64,000 nt of DNA. Origin: Trueperella bialowiezensis. Its GTDB lineage: Bacteria > Actinomycetota > Actinomycetes > Actinomycetales > Actinomycetaceae. The position numbers were made by a program, and so were the translations under genes. This document shows positions 15,894 through 25,345 of this stretch, in pieces; positions within the stretch are counted from its first letter, which is position 1; every line of letters begins with the position of its first letter. The notes beneath the pieces are model-generated. The model worked only from the letters and a program-made list of their open reading frames with translations, was not told the DNA's origin and did not search any database. The stretch spans positions 124,001 to 188,000 of the forward strand of contig NZ_LR134476.1 in assembly GCF_900637955.1 (NCBI RefSeq). The letters are read 5' to 3'.

Positions 15894-16376
15894 CTATTCC
15901 TCCACAACCGGCTCACCACCGGCATTGAGGCTGATGACCTCGCCGGGAGCTTCGCCAGATGTACGCTCTAGCTCGAGTGCCTGTTCTAAAATGATAACTG
16001 CTGCGGCCTGATCAATGACTCTTTTATGCGAGATCTCTTTTAATCCTGCTTCGCGTAATTGCCGGTGTGCTTGGACCGTACTGAGCCGTTCGTCTACGAC
16101 GCGCACGGGAACCGGAAGAATTTTCCGTGCAAGCCGCTGCGCCCATCGGCGGGCGTCTTTCGCTGCCGCACCTTCAGAACCGTCCATGTTTAACGGCAAT
16201 CCAACAATGACTTCCAAAGCGGACGTGTCGCGTACAAGTTTAGCGACGCCGTTGAGCGCCCGATGACCCGCCGGCATCGTCTCGTATGGGGTGGCGAGGA
16301 TCCCGGCAGCGTCGCTCCGTGCAACGCCAACTCGGGCCTTACCCACGTCTACCCCAATACGAATACCGTTACGCAC
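15894..16376 (-). CDS. ruvX: Holliday-junction resolvase-like nuclease RuvX (YqgF)
   Basis: RuvX/YqgF has an RNase H fold and acts in 16S rRNA 3' processing in some bacteria; it was first proposed as a Holliday junction resolvase. The 160-residue protein has the acidic active site: IGVDVGKARVGVARSD at the N-terminus, VGLPLNMDGSEG, VDERLSTVQAHRQLRE and the final aspartate in VIDQAAAVIILEQAL. The start is GTG at 16376, two bases after the alaS stop. The C-terminal tail (EAPGEVISLNAGGEP) is slightly longer than usual. The order alaS-ruvX-mltG is standard. Confidence 0.93.
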   Translation of the reverse strand: MRNGIRIGVDVGKARVGVARSDAAGILATPYETMPAGHRALNGVAKLVRDTSALEVIVGLPLNMDGSEGAAAKDARRWAQRLARKILPVPVRVVDERLSTVQAHRQLREAGLKEISHKRVIDQAAAVIILEQALELERTSGEAPGEVISLNAGGEPVVEE

Positions 16377-16378
16377 AC

Positions 16379-19045
16379 TTATCCGATCTGCGCCACGATC
16401 TGGTCGAGGGCTTCGCGCGTCTTGCTTGCATCCGAGCCGCCGCCCTGTGCCATGTCGTCCTTGCCGCCGCCTCCGCCGCCAAGTACCTTCGCTGCGAGGG
16501 TGACCAAGGCTCCAGCTTTAATGCCGCGTTCGCGAGCACCTTCGTTTGTGGCGACGACGACGGACGGACGCCCCTTCGCAATCGCAGTGACCGCGACGAC
16601 GCCGGGTTGCGTGCCTAGACGTTCGCGAAGCTGGGTGGCCATCTGGCGCGCCTCGTTGGCATCGGCGTCCGTACCGAAATCGTGAGCGATAACGGCGATA
16701 CCATTGATATCCTTGCGCCCCTCTACGAGCGATCCAAGGCTGGCCGTCAGCTTTTCGGCACGCATGGCCGCAAGCTCCTTTTCGGCGCTCTTAATCTTGG
16801 CAAGCAGGCCGTCAATATGCTCGGGTAGCTCTTCGGGGCGTACGCGCAGCCGGCCCGTCAGCTGGTTAACCAAGGCTCGTTCCTTCTGCCCGGCCGTGTA
16901 TGCTCCCTTGCCGACGAGTGCCTCAACGCGGCGCACTCCCGAACCGATCGAGGATTCGCTCAGCAGCGTGATAAGCCCGATCTCACCGGTGGAAGCTACG
17001 TGGGTACCAGCGCACAGCTCTCGGCTCCACGGCCCGCCGATCGACACCACGCGGACTTCGTTACCGTACTTCTCACCGAAGAGGGCCATGGCGCCCATCT
17101 TCTTTGCCTCATCGAGGCTCATCACCTCGTCGGTGACTTCTAGGTTATCGCGTAGCTTCGAGTTGATCTCCGTTTCCATGTCGCGCATAACATCATCTGC
17201 TACTTGCTCGCCGTGGCGGAAGTCGAACCGGAGTGCCGACGGCGAATTCTCTGAGCCGGCCTGAGTTGCTTGATCGCCCAGAGTTTCACGGATCACCTGG
17301 TGCACCATGTGCGTGGACGTGTGAGCACGCGCAATCTGTTCGCGGCGATCCACATCAATCTGAGAAAAGACCGAGTCCCCCACTGCGACCGAGCCTTCAG
17401 TCAGGCGCGCACGGTGCACGAACAGGCCCTTGATCGGCATCTGTACGTCGTCGACTTCGATCATTCCGCCGCCTGCAACGGAAATCGTGCCGTGGTCGGC
17501 CAGCTGGCCGCCCTGTTCAGCCCAGAACGGGGTCTGATCAAGCACAACCTCCACGTTCGCGGGAGCTTCCGCAGCCGGCACCGGCTGGCCGTCTTGCAAA
17601 AGTGCCACAACCTTGCCGTCGGCAGAATAGTCTGTGTACCCGAGGAAGTGGGTAGCACCCCCGGTGTTTGCTTCAATCTGATGGTAGGTCGAAGCGTCCA
17701 CGTGCCCAGTCTTCTTTGCTAGAGCATCCGCGCGGGCGCGATCCTTCTGTTCCTGCATGAGGCGACGGAATCCGGCCTCATCAACCTCGACTCCGGCTTC
17801 ATGGGCCATCTCCAACGTGAGATCGATAGGGAAACCGTAGGTATCGTGAAGCGTGAACGCCGTATCACCGGGAAGTTCACTGCCTTCCTTCTTCGACTTC
17901 TTCACAGCAATATCGAAGATAGCTGTGCCCGATTCGAGCGTGCGCCGGAAAGCTTGCTCCTCCGTGTAGGCAACCTTCGAAATCATGTCGAAATTATGCT
18001 CAACCTCGGGATACGACTCTTTCATCGCATTCATCGACACCGGTAAAAGCTCCGGGAGTGCGACGCCGTCGTAACCTAGCAAACGTACCGAGCGCACAGC
18101 CCGCCGAATAAGCCGGCGCAAAACGTAACCGCGCCCATCGTTACCTGGGCGAACGCCGTCGTTGATAAGCATGAGCGAGGAACGCACGTGATCGGCGATG
18201 ATACGCATCCGAACGTCGTCTTCCTCATCTGCGCCATACTTTTTGCCCGTCAGCTTTTCGGTGGCGGCGATGACGGGGAAAACCTCGTCGATCTCATACA
18301 TGTTGTCTTTACCCTGGAGCAGGTAAGCAATACGTTCGAGACCAGCGCCCGTATCGATTGCCGTCTGATCGAGCCTGCCAATTAGCGGGTAATCTTGACC
18401 CTGACCTTCACCGCGCAAGAACTCGTCGAATACGAGGTTCCAGATCTCCAGGTAGCGGTCACCGCCCGGATCGACGTTGCCGCCCACTGCTTCCGGACCA
18501 TATTCTGGCCCGCGGTCGTAATGGATTTCAGCACACGGGCCTGCAGGGCCCGGCTGGCCGGTCGACCAAAAGTTCTCTTCCCTGGTGAGCTTGACGATTC
18601 GCGCCGGATCAAGCCCGATCTTGTCGACAAGATGATTGTAGGCAACGTCGTCTTCTTCCCAGATCGTCACCCACAATCGTTCTTTTTCCAGGCCGTACCC
18701 GCCGTCGTCGACCGAGCTGGTCAGCAGGCCGAAGGCCAAATCAATAGCGCCTTCCTTGAAGTAGTCGCCGAATGAAAAATTACCGCACATCTGGAAGAAC
18801 GTGCCATGGCGGGTGGTACGCCCAACGTTATCGATGTCGTTCGTACGAATGCACTTTTGGACCGATGCGGCTCGCGGGAATGGTGCTTCCTCTGTTCCCA
18901 CAATGTAGGGAATGAACGGGACCATGCCGGCAATCGTGAAAAGAATCGACGGATCCGGCGAAACGAGCGGCACGGACTCCGCAATCACGTGATCGTGCTT
19001 GCGGAAGTAATCGAGCCAACGCTGACGAATCTCTGAGGTGCGCAT
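16379..19045 (-). CDS. alaS: Alanyl-tRNA synthetase
   Basis: AlaRS charges tRNA-Ala and edits mischarged serine and glycine. The 888-residue protein is full length. The class II catalytic core opens MRTSEIRQRWLDYFRKHDH and includes TIAGMVPFIPY and TTRHGTFFQMCGNFSFGDYF. The editing domain has the zinc ligands in HTSTHMVHQ (around 570) and CAGTHVASTGEIG (around 670). The C-Ala domain ends with the glycine-rich KVLGGGGGGKDDMAQGGG. The ATG at 19045 has an AGGAG site. The DUF948 gene sits 40 bases upstream, a conserved neighbour. Confidence 0.97.
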   Translation of the reverse strand: MRTSEIRQRWLDYFRKHDHVIAESVPLVSPDPSILFTIAGMVPFIPYIVGTEEAPFPRAASVQKCIRTNDIDNVGRTTRHGTFFQMCGNFSFGDYFKEGAIDLAFGLLTSSVDDGGYGLEKERLWVTIWEEDDVAYNHLVDKIGLDPARIVKLTREENFWSTGQPGPAGPCAEIHYDRGPEYGPEAVGGNVDPGGDRYLEIWNLVFDEFLRGEGQGQDYPLIGRLDQTAIDTGAGLERIAYLLQGKDNMYEIDEVFPVIAATEKLTGKKYGADEEDDVRMRIIADHVRSSLMLINDGVRPGNDGRGYVLRRLIRRAVRSVRLLGYDGVALPELLPVSMNAMKESYPEVEHNFDMISKVAYTEEQAFRRTLESGTAIFDIAVKKSKKEGSELPGDTAFTLHDTYGFPIDLTLEMAHEAGVEVDEAGFRRLMQEQKDRARADALAKKTGHVDASTYHQIEANTGGATHFLGYTDYSADGKVVALLQDGQPVPAAEAPANVEVVLDQTPFWAEQGGQLADHGTISVAGGGMIEVDDVQMPIKGLFVHRARLTEGSVAVGDSVFSQIDVDRREQIARAHTSTHMVHQVIRETLGDQATQAGSENSPSALRFDFRHGEQVADDVMRDMETEINSKLRDNLEVTDEVMSLDEAKKMGAMALFGEKYGNEVRVVSIGGPWSRELCAGTHVASTGEIGLITLLSESSIGSGVRRVEALVGKGAYTAGQKERALVNQLTGRLRVRPEELPEHIDGLLAKIKSAEKELAAMRAEKLTASLGSLVEGRKDINGIAVIAHDFGTDADANEARQMATQLRERLGTQPGVVAVTAIAKGRPSVVVATNEGARERGIKAGALVTLAAKVLGGGGGGKDDMAQGGGSDASKTREALDQIVAQIG

Positions 19046-19085
19046 CTTGCTCCTGTACTAATGCTTAGGCGTATTCGCCTCAAGT

Positions 19086-19517
19086 CTATGACTTGTGTTG
19101 ATCACCGGAAACTTTGCCATCAGACGATGAGGTTTCCGGAGGTGTGTGGTGACCGGGTGAGTCTTTGGCCCCGGAAAAGGCATCCCGCAGGCGGCTTGCT
19201 CCTCGGCGTGCAGCCAAGAATGGAGCGCCCACTGTGGAGGTGACGAGCGTCGTCATAGCTGAAATATCTTCCGACGTACGGGTGGCAGCATCCGTGATCG
19301 CATCCAGCTTCTTCACCTGCACATTAGCTTCAGCGACCGTTTTTGCTGCCTCATCAATCGCTGGGAGCGTATGCTCGGTCAATTCGCGTAACGATTCAGC
19401 TAGCCGATCCAGCACTCCAGAAAGCTTACGGAGCGGCTGGATCGAAAAATAAACGAGCACAAGAAATCCCACAGCGGCAATAAGCCCTGCGATTTGCCCT
19501 AGCGTAATATCAGCCAT
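19086..19517 (-). CDS. DUF948 membrane-anchored protein
   Basis: This 143-residue protein of unknown function has one N-terminal membrane helix (LIAAVGFLVLVYFSIQPL, about residues 12-29). A helical region rich in Leu, Glu and Thr follows (SGVLDRLAESLRELTEH), then a hydrophilic tail. It matches DUF948 proteins, which typically precede alaS in actinobacteria, so the identification leans on context as well as sequence. No good Shine-Dalgarno precedes the ATG. TAAGAT lies six bases upstream (19529-19524), suggesting a leaderless message and its own promoter between rpsD and this gene. Confidence 0.88.
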   Translation of the reverse strand: MADITLGQIAGLIAAVGFLVLVYFSIQPLRKLSGVLDRLAESLRELTEHTLPAIDEAAKTVAEANVQVKKLDAITDAATRTSEDISAMTTLVTSTVGAPFLAARRGASRLRDAFSGAKDSPGHHTPPETSSSDGKVSGDQHKS

Positions 19518-19523
19518 GCAGCC

Positions 19524-19529
19524 ATCTTA
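19524..19529 (-). promoter_or_regulatory. Candidate -10 box for the DUF948-alaS unit (leaderless)
   Basis: TAAGAT on the minus strand ends six bases before the ATG at 19517, which would put transcription start on the ATG. No clear -35 is visible in the GC-rich DNA upstream. Confidence 0.35.
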
Positions 19530-19541
19530 CCCGGATATGGC

Positions 19542-19570
19542 AGCGCGCCCCGGCTCGGCCGCGGCGCGCT
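19542..19570 (-). terminator. GC-rich hairpin after rpsD
   Basis: AGCGCGCC (19542-19549) pairs with GGCGCGCT (19563-19570), and three further pairs form inside past one mismatch. It lies 14 bases beyond the rpsD stop, where a terminator is expected. There is no U-run, as is common in actinobacteria. Confidence 0.5.
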
Positions 19571-19583
19571 CCCCAATAAGCGA

Positions 19584-20204
19584 TTAACGCGAGTAGTGCT
19601 CGACCACGAGCTGCTCTTCGCACGTGATCGGAACTTCAGCACGCTTCGGGCGGCGCACAAGCTCCGCGCGCAGCTTCGTCAGCTCAACGTTCAGGTATTC
19701 CGGAACAGCCGGCAGCACGTCTGCATGCTGGCCCTGCGCAGCCACCATGAACTGCGGGGAGGTCTGCGAACGCGGCTTGATCTGGAGAACCTGCCCCGGC
19801 TTGACGCGGAAGGACGGACGGTCAACAATCTTGCCGTCAACCATCACGTGACGGTGCACAACAACCTGACGGGCCTGAGCGATCGTGCGAGCAAACCCGG
19901 CACGCAGAACAAGGGCGTCAAGGCGCATCTCGAGCAGCTCGATCAGGTTCTCACCTGCCAGGCCTTCCATCTTGCGCGCTTCATTCCAGATCTTGCGCAA
20001 CTGGGCCTCACGGATGCCGTACTGGGCGCGTAGCCGCTGCTTTTCCTTCAGACGAATCGAGTAATCAGATTCCTTGACACGGGCACGGCCGTGCTCACCT
20101 GGACGGTACGGGCGGCGCTGCATGAGGCGCTCTGCCTTCGGGGTGAGCGGAATACCGAGGGCGCGCGACTGGCGCACCGACTTACGGGAACGATTATTTG
20201 CCAC
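19584..20204 (-). CDS. rpsD: 30S ribosomal protein S4
   Basis: S4 nucleates assembly of the small ribosomal subunit by binding 16S rRNA. The 206-residue product begins MANNRSRKSVRQSRALGIPL and lacks the N-terminal zinc-binding cysteines, so it is the C-minus form. The S4 RNA-binding domain is at about residues 95-160 (RLDALVLRAGFARTIAQARQ; HVMVDGKIVDRPSFRV). The start is GTG with AGGAG eight bases upstream. It is a stand-alone rpsD, not in the rpsM-rpoA cluster, as in most actinobacteria. The 132 bases upstream hold its promoter and a small hairpin, CACCT-N4-AGGTG, near 20290; I cannot assign a leader type. Confidence 0.97.
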   Translation of the reverse strand: MANNRSRKSVRQSRALGIPLTPKAERLMQRRPYRPGEHGRARVKESDYSIRLKEKQRLRAQYGIREAQLRKIWNEARKMEGLAGENLIELLEMRLDALVLRAGFARTIAQARQVVVHRHVMVDGKIVDRPSFRVKPGQVLQIKPRSQTSPQFMVAAQGQHADVLPAVPEYLNVELTKLRAELVRRPKRAEVPITCEEQLVVEHYSR

Positions 20205-20336
20205 GATACTTTATCTCCTGTCGACTCATGGCACGCACGTGGTTGTGCGCGGGACCAACACAAACGGCTAAGATCCCAGGGACGTGACACCTTTGCAGGT
20301 GCGTTACTTCGACGAAGCAACCGCACTAGGTTAGCA

Positions 20337-21671
20337 CTATTTGCCGTGAAGAATCTGCCTGATGCGCGCCAAACGGGACGTGATATTGGCCTCGTATCCC
20401 CGGTCTAGCGGCTCATAGTAGATGGTTCCCGCAAGCTCATCGGGCATGTATTGTTGGCGGACCACCCCGGACTCGTCGTCGAACGGATACGTGTACTCAG
20501 TGTTTTTGCCGGTCTGCTCGGCAGCAATTTTGGATGCTTTGACCGAGGTGTCGCGCAAGTGCACGGGCACTGCTCCGATCTTTCCTGCTCGCACGTCCGC
20601 AATCGCCTTGTTAATGGCCAGATATGCCCTGTTTGATTTTGGTGCGGTGGCCAGGTGAACCACCGCTTCGGCAAGGATAATGCGCGCTTCAGGCATGCCA
20701 ACGAGCGCCACTGACTGTGCGGCTGCCGTAGCCGTCTGAAGTGCGGACGGATCCGCCATTCCGATGTCTTCGGCCGCGCTGATCATCAGGCGGCGGGCAA
20801 TAAAACGCGGGTCCTCCCCCGCTTCTAGCATGCGTGCCAAGTAGTGCATGGCCGCGTCCACATCCGAGCCACGGATCGATTTAATGAACGCCGAAATGAC
20901 ATCGTAGTGCTGATCGCCGTCGCGATCATAGCGTACGGCGTAGACGTCGACAGCCGCTTCGACGTCGTCGAGTGTCAACGTATCGCCGGTCACTGCTGCT
21001 TCAAGAATCGTTAGAGAGCGGCGTCCATCATTGCCGGCCAGCCGCACGATTTCGGCGACGGCGTCGTCGTCGGCACTGACCTTACCTCCGTAGCCGCGCT
21101 CGTCCTCGAGAGCCCGGCGTACGAGAGTCTCGACGTCACTATCAGCCAACGGGTGCAGCGTGAGAAGTAACGATCGTGACAGCAGCGGGGAAATAACAGA
21201 AAACGACGGGTTTTCCGTGGTCGCCGCTATCAAAATCACCCACCCATTTTCGACGGCGGGTAGCAGGGCATCTTGCTGAGTTTTTGAAAAGCGATGAACC
21301 TCGTCAATAAAAAGCACGGTTTCCTGACCGTAGGTAACGAGGTGGCCCTTCGCCTCGTCAATCACCGCGCGGAGTTCTTTAACACCAGCAGACACCACGG
21401 AGAGCTCCACGAACCTGCGCTCACCTTGCCGCGCTACCAGATAAGCAAGCGTGGTTTTACCAATACCGGGCGGTCCCCACAGGAATACCGACGACGGCGC
21501 ACCGCTCGCCCCCGGTTCGATGAGTCGGCGAAGTGGTTGACCTGGCCCTAACAGGTGCTGCTGGCCGACCACTTCGTCGATGGTACGCGGACGCATCCGA
21601 ACAGCTAACGGCGCACTCGTATCGATCGGAATACCGTGCTCATCGACGCTGGCTTGATCGAATAGATCCAT
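20337..21671 (-). CDS. rarA: Replication-associated recombination protein RarA (MgsA)
   Basis: RarA is an AAA+ ATPase related to RuvB and clamp loaders that acts at stalled replication forks. The 444-residue protein has Walker [10 protein letters not shown] near residue 66, Walker B in [20 protein letters not shown], sensor 1 in [21 protein letters not shown] and the family's C-terminal [20 protein letters not shown]. The C-terminal region contains [19 protein letters not shown], also typical. The ATG at 21671 has GGGGAGG only two bases before it, so spacing is poor. It is transcribed toward rpsD and away from the MMPL gene. Confidence 0.95.
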   Translation of the reverse strand: MDLFDQASVDEHGIPIDTSAPLAVRMRPRTIDEVVGQQHLLGPGQPLRRLIEPGASGAPSSVFLWGPPGIGKTTLAYLVARQGERRFVELSVVSAGVKELRAVIDEAKGHLVTYGQETVLFIDEVHRFSKTQQDALLPAVENGWVILIAATTENPSFSVISPLLSRSLLLTLHPLADSDVETLVRRALEDERGYGGKVSADDDAVAEIVRLAGNDGRRSLTILEAAVTGDTLTLDDVEAAVDVYAVRYDRDGDQHYDVISAFIKSIRGSDVDAAMHYLARMLEAGEDPRFIARRLMISAAEDIGMADPSALQTATAAAQSVALVGMPEARIILAEAVVHLATAPKSNRAYLAINKAIADVRAGKIGAVPVHLRDTSVKASKIAAEQTGKNTEYTYPFDDESGVVRQQYMPDELAGTIYYEPLDRGYEANITSRLARIRQILHGK

Positions 21672-21821
21672 AGCCTCCCCATCTCATCTTTTCTCTTCAC
21701 GAGACTACCGTATGCCGCCCAGATTCCGCTGGCGAGCGAAAATCAGCCATGATCCGCGCACTCCAGCCAATTTTGCCGGTGATCCACGGCATAATGGAAG
21801 GGAAGGGGAAAGGAAACATTG

Positions 21822-24179
21822 ATGTTTGATTGGCTCGGTCATGCAATCGCACGCAGGCCAAAGCTCTTCGTGGTGGGCTGGGTAATTCTGCTTGTGCTTG
21901 GAGGAAGTGCCACCGTGTGGGGATTCGGAGAAGGGAACCTTTTCACGCGCATGCATTCTTCTGAATCGATGGTGCCCGGCTCCGAATCAGACACGGTGCT
22001 TGAGAAGACGAGCACGGAATCTTCGCCGGATTCGGCAGTGATCGTCGTGTCTGGAGTGACATCGGATGCTGTTGAGGAAGAGGTGGGCGCTCTTCGCGAA
22101 CGTCTCGAAGCCATCCCGGCGGTCAGCGAGGTGGTCGATCCCCTAGCAATTGACGCCGAAGTTGCCGCGGCAGCCGAACAGGCGATCAGCACCGCCGTCG
22201 AACAAGCACTGGAAGCCAACCAGGCCGAGCTGAGTCAGATGCCCGAACAGATGCGTGCCGGAGCGATCGAGCAGATCGAAGCCCAAGCCCGCGAGGCTGC
22301 TCAGGCAGAACTGGCCGGTGCCGATAATCCTGCCGACGCGTTTCGTTCGGGCAACGGGTTCGTCATCGCTGTGAACGTGAGCGGTGAGGACACCGGAGCT
22401 ACCGAGCACATTCTGGCGGCAGCTGACGACTTCGAAGCGGACATCCAACAGATCAGCCCCGATGCGCAGGCGAATGTCTCCTCGACCACCGTGTTCAGGG
22501 ATCTCATTTTAGACTTGGTGAAAACCGACCTGATTCGTGGCGAAGCGATCGGCCTGCCCATTGCGCTGTTCCTCCTGGTCATCGTCTTTGGAGGTCTCCT
22601 TGCCGCGGGGCTCCCCCTCATCGGAGCGCTCACATCAATCGCTATCGGCACGGGGTTGCTGTGGGCTCTCACGTTTGTCACGAACGTTGACACGTTTATT
22701 TTGAACATCATTTCCATCATCGGGCTGGCGCTGTCGATTGACTACGGCTTGCTCATCGTCTCCCGCTACCGCGAAGAAGTGGCGAACGAACTCGACAAGC
22801 GCAAGCTCCCCACCGACGGCACTAAGCTGCCTTCCGATGTGGGAACGCTGGTTGACGACGCCGTCGCCACCACGGTTGCCACCGCCGGGCGCACCGTGTC
22901 ATTCTCAGCGCTCACCATCGCCTTCTCTATTGCCGGGCTGCTCATTATGGAAGCGCCGATGCTCAAGATGATCGGACTAGGTGGCGTCATCGTCACCGTG
23001 CTAGCGGTTGCCACCGCAGTAACGCTCGTACCCGCGTTGATCAAGCTTGCCGGGCACAGGCTCGTCGTACCATCCTGGCTCTCACGAAGGAAAGGTTTCG
23101 GCAAGCTCGTGGAAAAGGTCGGCGATTCAGCCTCCGATGAAGGCGTGTTTTCTAAGCTGGCCAAGTGGGTACATGCTCGTCCGATCCCGATTCTTATCGT
23201 GGTGGGCGCGGTGCTGCTGCTTATGGCTGTGCCGATCCGGGACCTCAACATGCGGCAAAACTTCGTCGAGTACGTACCCGCAGACTCCGACGCCGCTGCG
23301 GCTTACGAGCAGATGCAAGATTATCCCGCTTTTGCGACGCCGTCGGGAACTATTGTTGCCGAGGTCGAACCCGAACAGACGGCTGATCTGGTGAGTTACG
23401 TGGGCGGCCTCGAGGGCGTTGAATGGGTGAGCCAGCCGGAAGCTATCAACGACGGCGAAACCAAGATTGATTTCTATGTCACGGCCGAGGATCAGGTGGG
23501 TGACGAGGTCACAGACGTGGTTCACACGATCCGCGATCACGATCCGGGCTATCCCATGTATGTGGGCGGTGCTGCCGCGTTGCAGTCCGACTTCAATCAA
23601 TCCGTGATCGACGGCGCTCCGGCAGCTGCGGTGATCGTCGTGCTGGCAGTGCTTATCTTGCTCTTCCTCATGACGGGCTCGATCATGGCGCCGCTCAAGG
23701 CCTTGCTCATTAACATGTTTTCTCTGGTTGCAGGCATGGGAGCTACAGTATTCGTGTTCGAGAATGGCCTCTTTGGCCTACCGCAAACGAACGGCCTGGA
23801 AACGTTCGTCGTGGCCGCCGCGGTCGCCTTCGGATTCGGGCTTGCCATGGACTACGAGGTCTTCTTGCTCGCACGCATCAAAGAATACTGGGACGCCGGA
23901 GAAGACAACGACACGGCAGTCGAGAAGGGTCTGCAACGCTCCGGGCGAATCATTACGTCGGCAGCTGCGATCATCATTGCCGTCTTCATCGGCTTCGTGT
24001 TCGGCGACATGCTGGCCATCAAGCAGGTTGGCGTGGCACTCGCACTGATTGTCGCTATCGACGCCACGCTCGTTCGTATGCTGCTCGTGCCGTCAACAAT
24101 GACACTGCTTGGCAAGTGGAATTGGTGGGCGCCTAAGCCGCTGAAGAGGATCTACGAAAAGTTTAAGATCATCCACTAG
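21822..24179 (+). CDS. MMPL-family (RND) membrane transporter
   Basis: MMPL proteins are proton-driven RND exporters, in actinobacteria often of lipids or drugs. The 785-residue protein shows the duplicated RND layout: one helix, a large extracellular domain (about residues 40-230), then five to six helices, repeated. Family motifs are SIDYGLLIVSRYREEVANEL in the first half and LAMDYEVFLLARIKEYWD in the second. The first extracellular domain has a long Ala/Glu/Gln-rich helical stretch (about 110-165), longer than in minimal MMPLs. A TTG at 21819 is in frame just before the ATG; either could serve with the AAAGGAAA upstream. The substrate cannot be predicted. Its stop interlocks with the stop of the convergent lipoprotein gene. 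Confidence 0.9.
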   Translation: MFDWLGHAIARRPKLFVVGWVILLVLGGSATVWGFGEGNLFTRMHSSESMVPGSESDTVLEKTSTESSPDSAVIVVSGVTSDAVEEEVGALRERLEAIPAVSEVVDPLAIDAEVAAAAEQAISTAVEQALEANQAELSQMPEQMRAGAIEQIEAQAREAAQAELAGADNPADAFRSGNGFVIAVNVSGEDTGATEHILAAADDFEADIQQISPDAQANVSSTTVFRDLILDLVKTDLIRGEAIGLPIALFLLVIVFGGLLAAGLPLIGALTSIAIGTGLLWALTFVTNVDTFILNIISIIGLALSIDYGLLIVSRYREEVANELDKRKLPTDGTKLPSDVGTLVDDAVATTVATAGRTVSFSALTIAFSIAGLLIMEAPMLKMIGLGGVIVTVLAVATAVTLVPALIKLAGHRLVVPSWLSRRKGFGKLVEKVGDSASDEGVFSKLAKWVHARPIPILIVVGAVLLLMAVPIRDLNMRQNFVEYVPADSDAAAAYEQMQDYPAFATPSGTIVAEVEPEQTADLVSYVGGLEGVEWVSQPEAINDGETKIDFYVTAEDQVGDEVTDVVHTIRDHDPGYPMYVGGAAALQSDFNQSVIDGAPAAAVIVVLAVLILLFLMTGSIMAPLKALLINMFSLVAGMGATVFVFENGLFGLPQTNGLETFVVAAAVAFGFGLAMDYEVFLLARIKEYWDAGEDNDTAVEKGLQRSGRIITSAAAIIIAVFIGFVFGDMLAIKQVGVALALIVAIDATLVRMLLVPSTMTLLGKWNWWAPKPLKRIYEKFKIIH

Positions 24180-25345
24180 AACTCGGAGATTTTATCGAGC
24201 CTGTCAGCGCTAAAACAGTAGGTGTTACCGTTCGTCCACTGGCATTTGGCGTCGTCGACGAGCTTGTTACCACTGACAACATCGAACGTGGCCGCAACTG
24301 CCCCGTCTTGGCCTGTGCCGAACACTGACACGTAGGGGTAGTCGACCACCCATAGACCCTGCGATTCCGGAGAGATCGGGGCGAAGCTCAACGTGTTTCC
24401 GTTATCGACGGCGAAACCTTCGACACTGGCATAGGCGGGCGCGACAGAATCTGTCAGAATGCGTGAAAACCCGAGGATCTCACCGGTCTGGAAAATGAGA
24501 GCGTGATCGGCGGTCACGGCTGCGGCTTGGCGGGCAATATCGGTCATCTCGGCGGTTGTCCACGCTGGATTGACTGACAGGTGCATTGACGCCGGCACTT
24601 CTATTTTGTCCACCTGCTCGCCGGCCGCGTCAAAAATCGTGACGGTTGATGGCGTGACCTTGGTGACGGTCAGCTCGCCGGCGTCGATACGCACGAAGCC
24701 ATCTGCGAGCGGTTCAGTGATCTGTGCAATTGCGGGCGGGTTGAGCCACGGCGAATCCAGTGTGAGCACGCCGTCATCCACAAGCGTTTGAATCGCATCG
24801 GGATAGCGTCCGTCGTCGTTACGCGATATTGGTGTGCCGTCCGGCAACGTAGCGTTGCGACCGTCATAGACGGCAACCGTCTCACCGTTGGTGAGCTGCT
24901 CGGGTGTAGCTTGCGGATCAGCCGCGATGAGTTCCACGCGGTCCGGATATGCCTGGGTCACATATAGGGCATGAGGCGAACTAAATTCAACGCCGACGCC
25001 GGTGACCTCGGTCGGGTGTCCGGCGCTGTCAAATACGACGCCGCTATGTGTGCCCGTGTGACACAGTACGGAGGCTCCCGCACTCTCGCATGCTGACACT
25101 GGGACACCGAGAGTAACCGACCAGTCACCCGCACTGCGTTCAGGATCGAAACCGTAGACAACATTGCCCACTGGTACGACGACGGCGCCCCCGGCCTCGC
25201 TGATCGACAGCACGTTTGTGGCTTCGTAGGCCTCCCCGAGCTCGAGCGGCACGCTCCACTCGGTGCTCGGCCCAGACGAGCATCCCGACACAACGACCAG
25301 ACCACCTATCAGGGTGGCCAGCCAACCCAGCCGAGAGGTGTTCAT
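24176..25345 (-). CDS. Lipoprotein with beta-propeller-like sequence
   Basis: The 389-residue protein has a lipoprotein signal: a short basic start, a hydrophobic run (LATLIGGLVVV) and the lipobox VSGC, with Cys at residue 22 as the lipidated residue. The rest is rich in short beta-like repeats with Trp, Asp and Gly, such as YGFDPERSAGDWSVTL and FVRIDAGELTVTKVTPSTV. This suggests a PQQ- or WD-like propeller on the outer face of the membrane. No enzymatic motif is evident and I do not recognise a named family. Its start overlaps the acetyltransferase stop by four bases, and its stop shares CTAG with the MMPL gene on the other strand. Confidence 0.8.
   Translation of the reverse strand: MNTSRLGWLATLIGGLVVVSGCSSGPSTEWSVPLELGEAYEATNVLSISEAGGAVVVPVGNVVYGFDPERSAGDWSVTLGVPVSACESAGASVLCHTGTHSGVVFDSAGHPTEVTGVGVEFSSPHALYVTQAYPDRVELIAADPQATPEQLTNGETVAVYDGRNATLPDGTPISRNDDGRYPDAIQTLVDDGVLTLDSPWLNPPAIAQITEPLADGFVRIDAGELTVTKVTPSTVTIFDAAGEQVDKIEVPASMHLSVNPAWTTAEMTDIARQAAAVTADHALIFQTGEILGFSRILTDSVAPAYASVEGFAVDNGNTLSFAPISPESQGLWVVDYPYVSVFGTGQDGAVAATFDVVSGNKLVDDAKCQWTNGNTYCFSADRLDKISEF

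Noticed and set aside
20205-20336. Possible regulatory leader before rpsD
   Set aside because: A small CACCT-N4-AGGTG hairpin and another short palindrome occur, but I could not match any known ribosomal-protein leader. Left as an unassigned promoter region.
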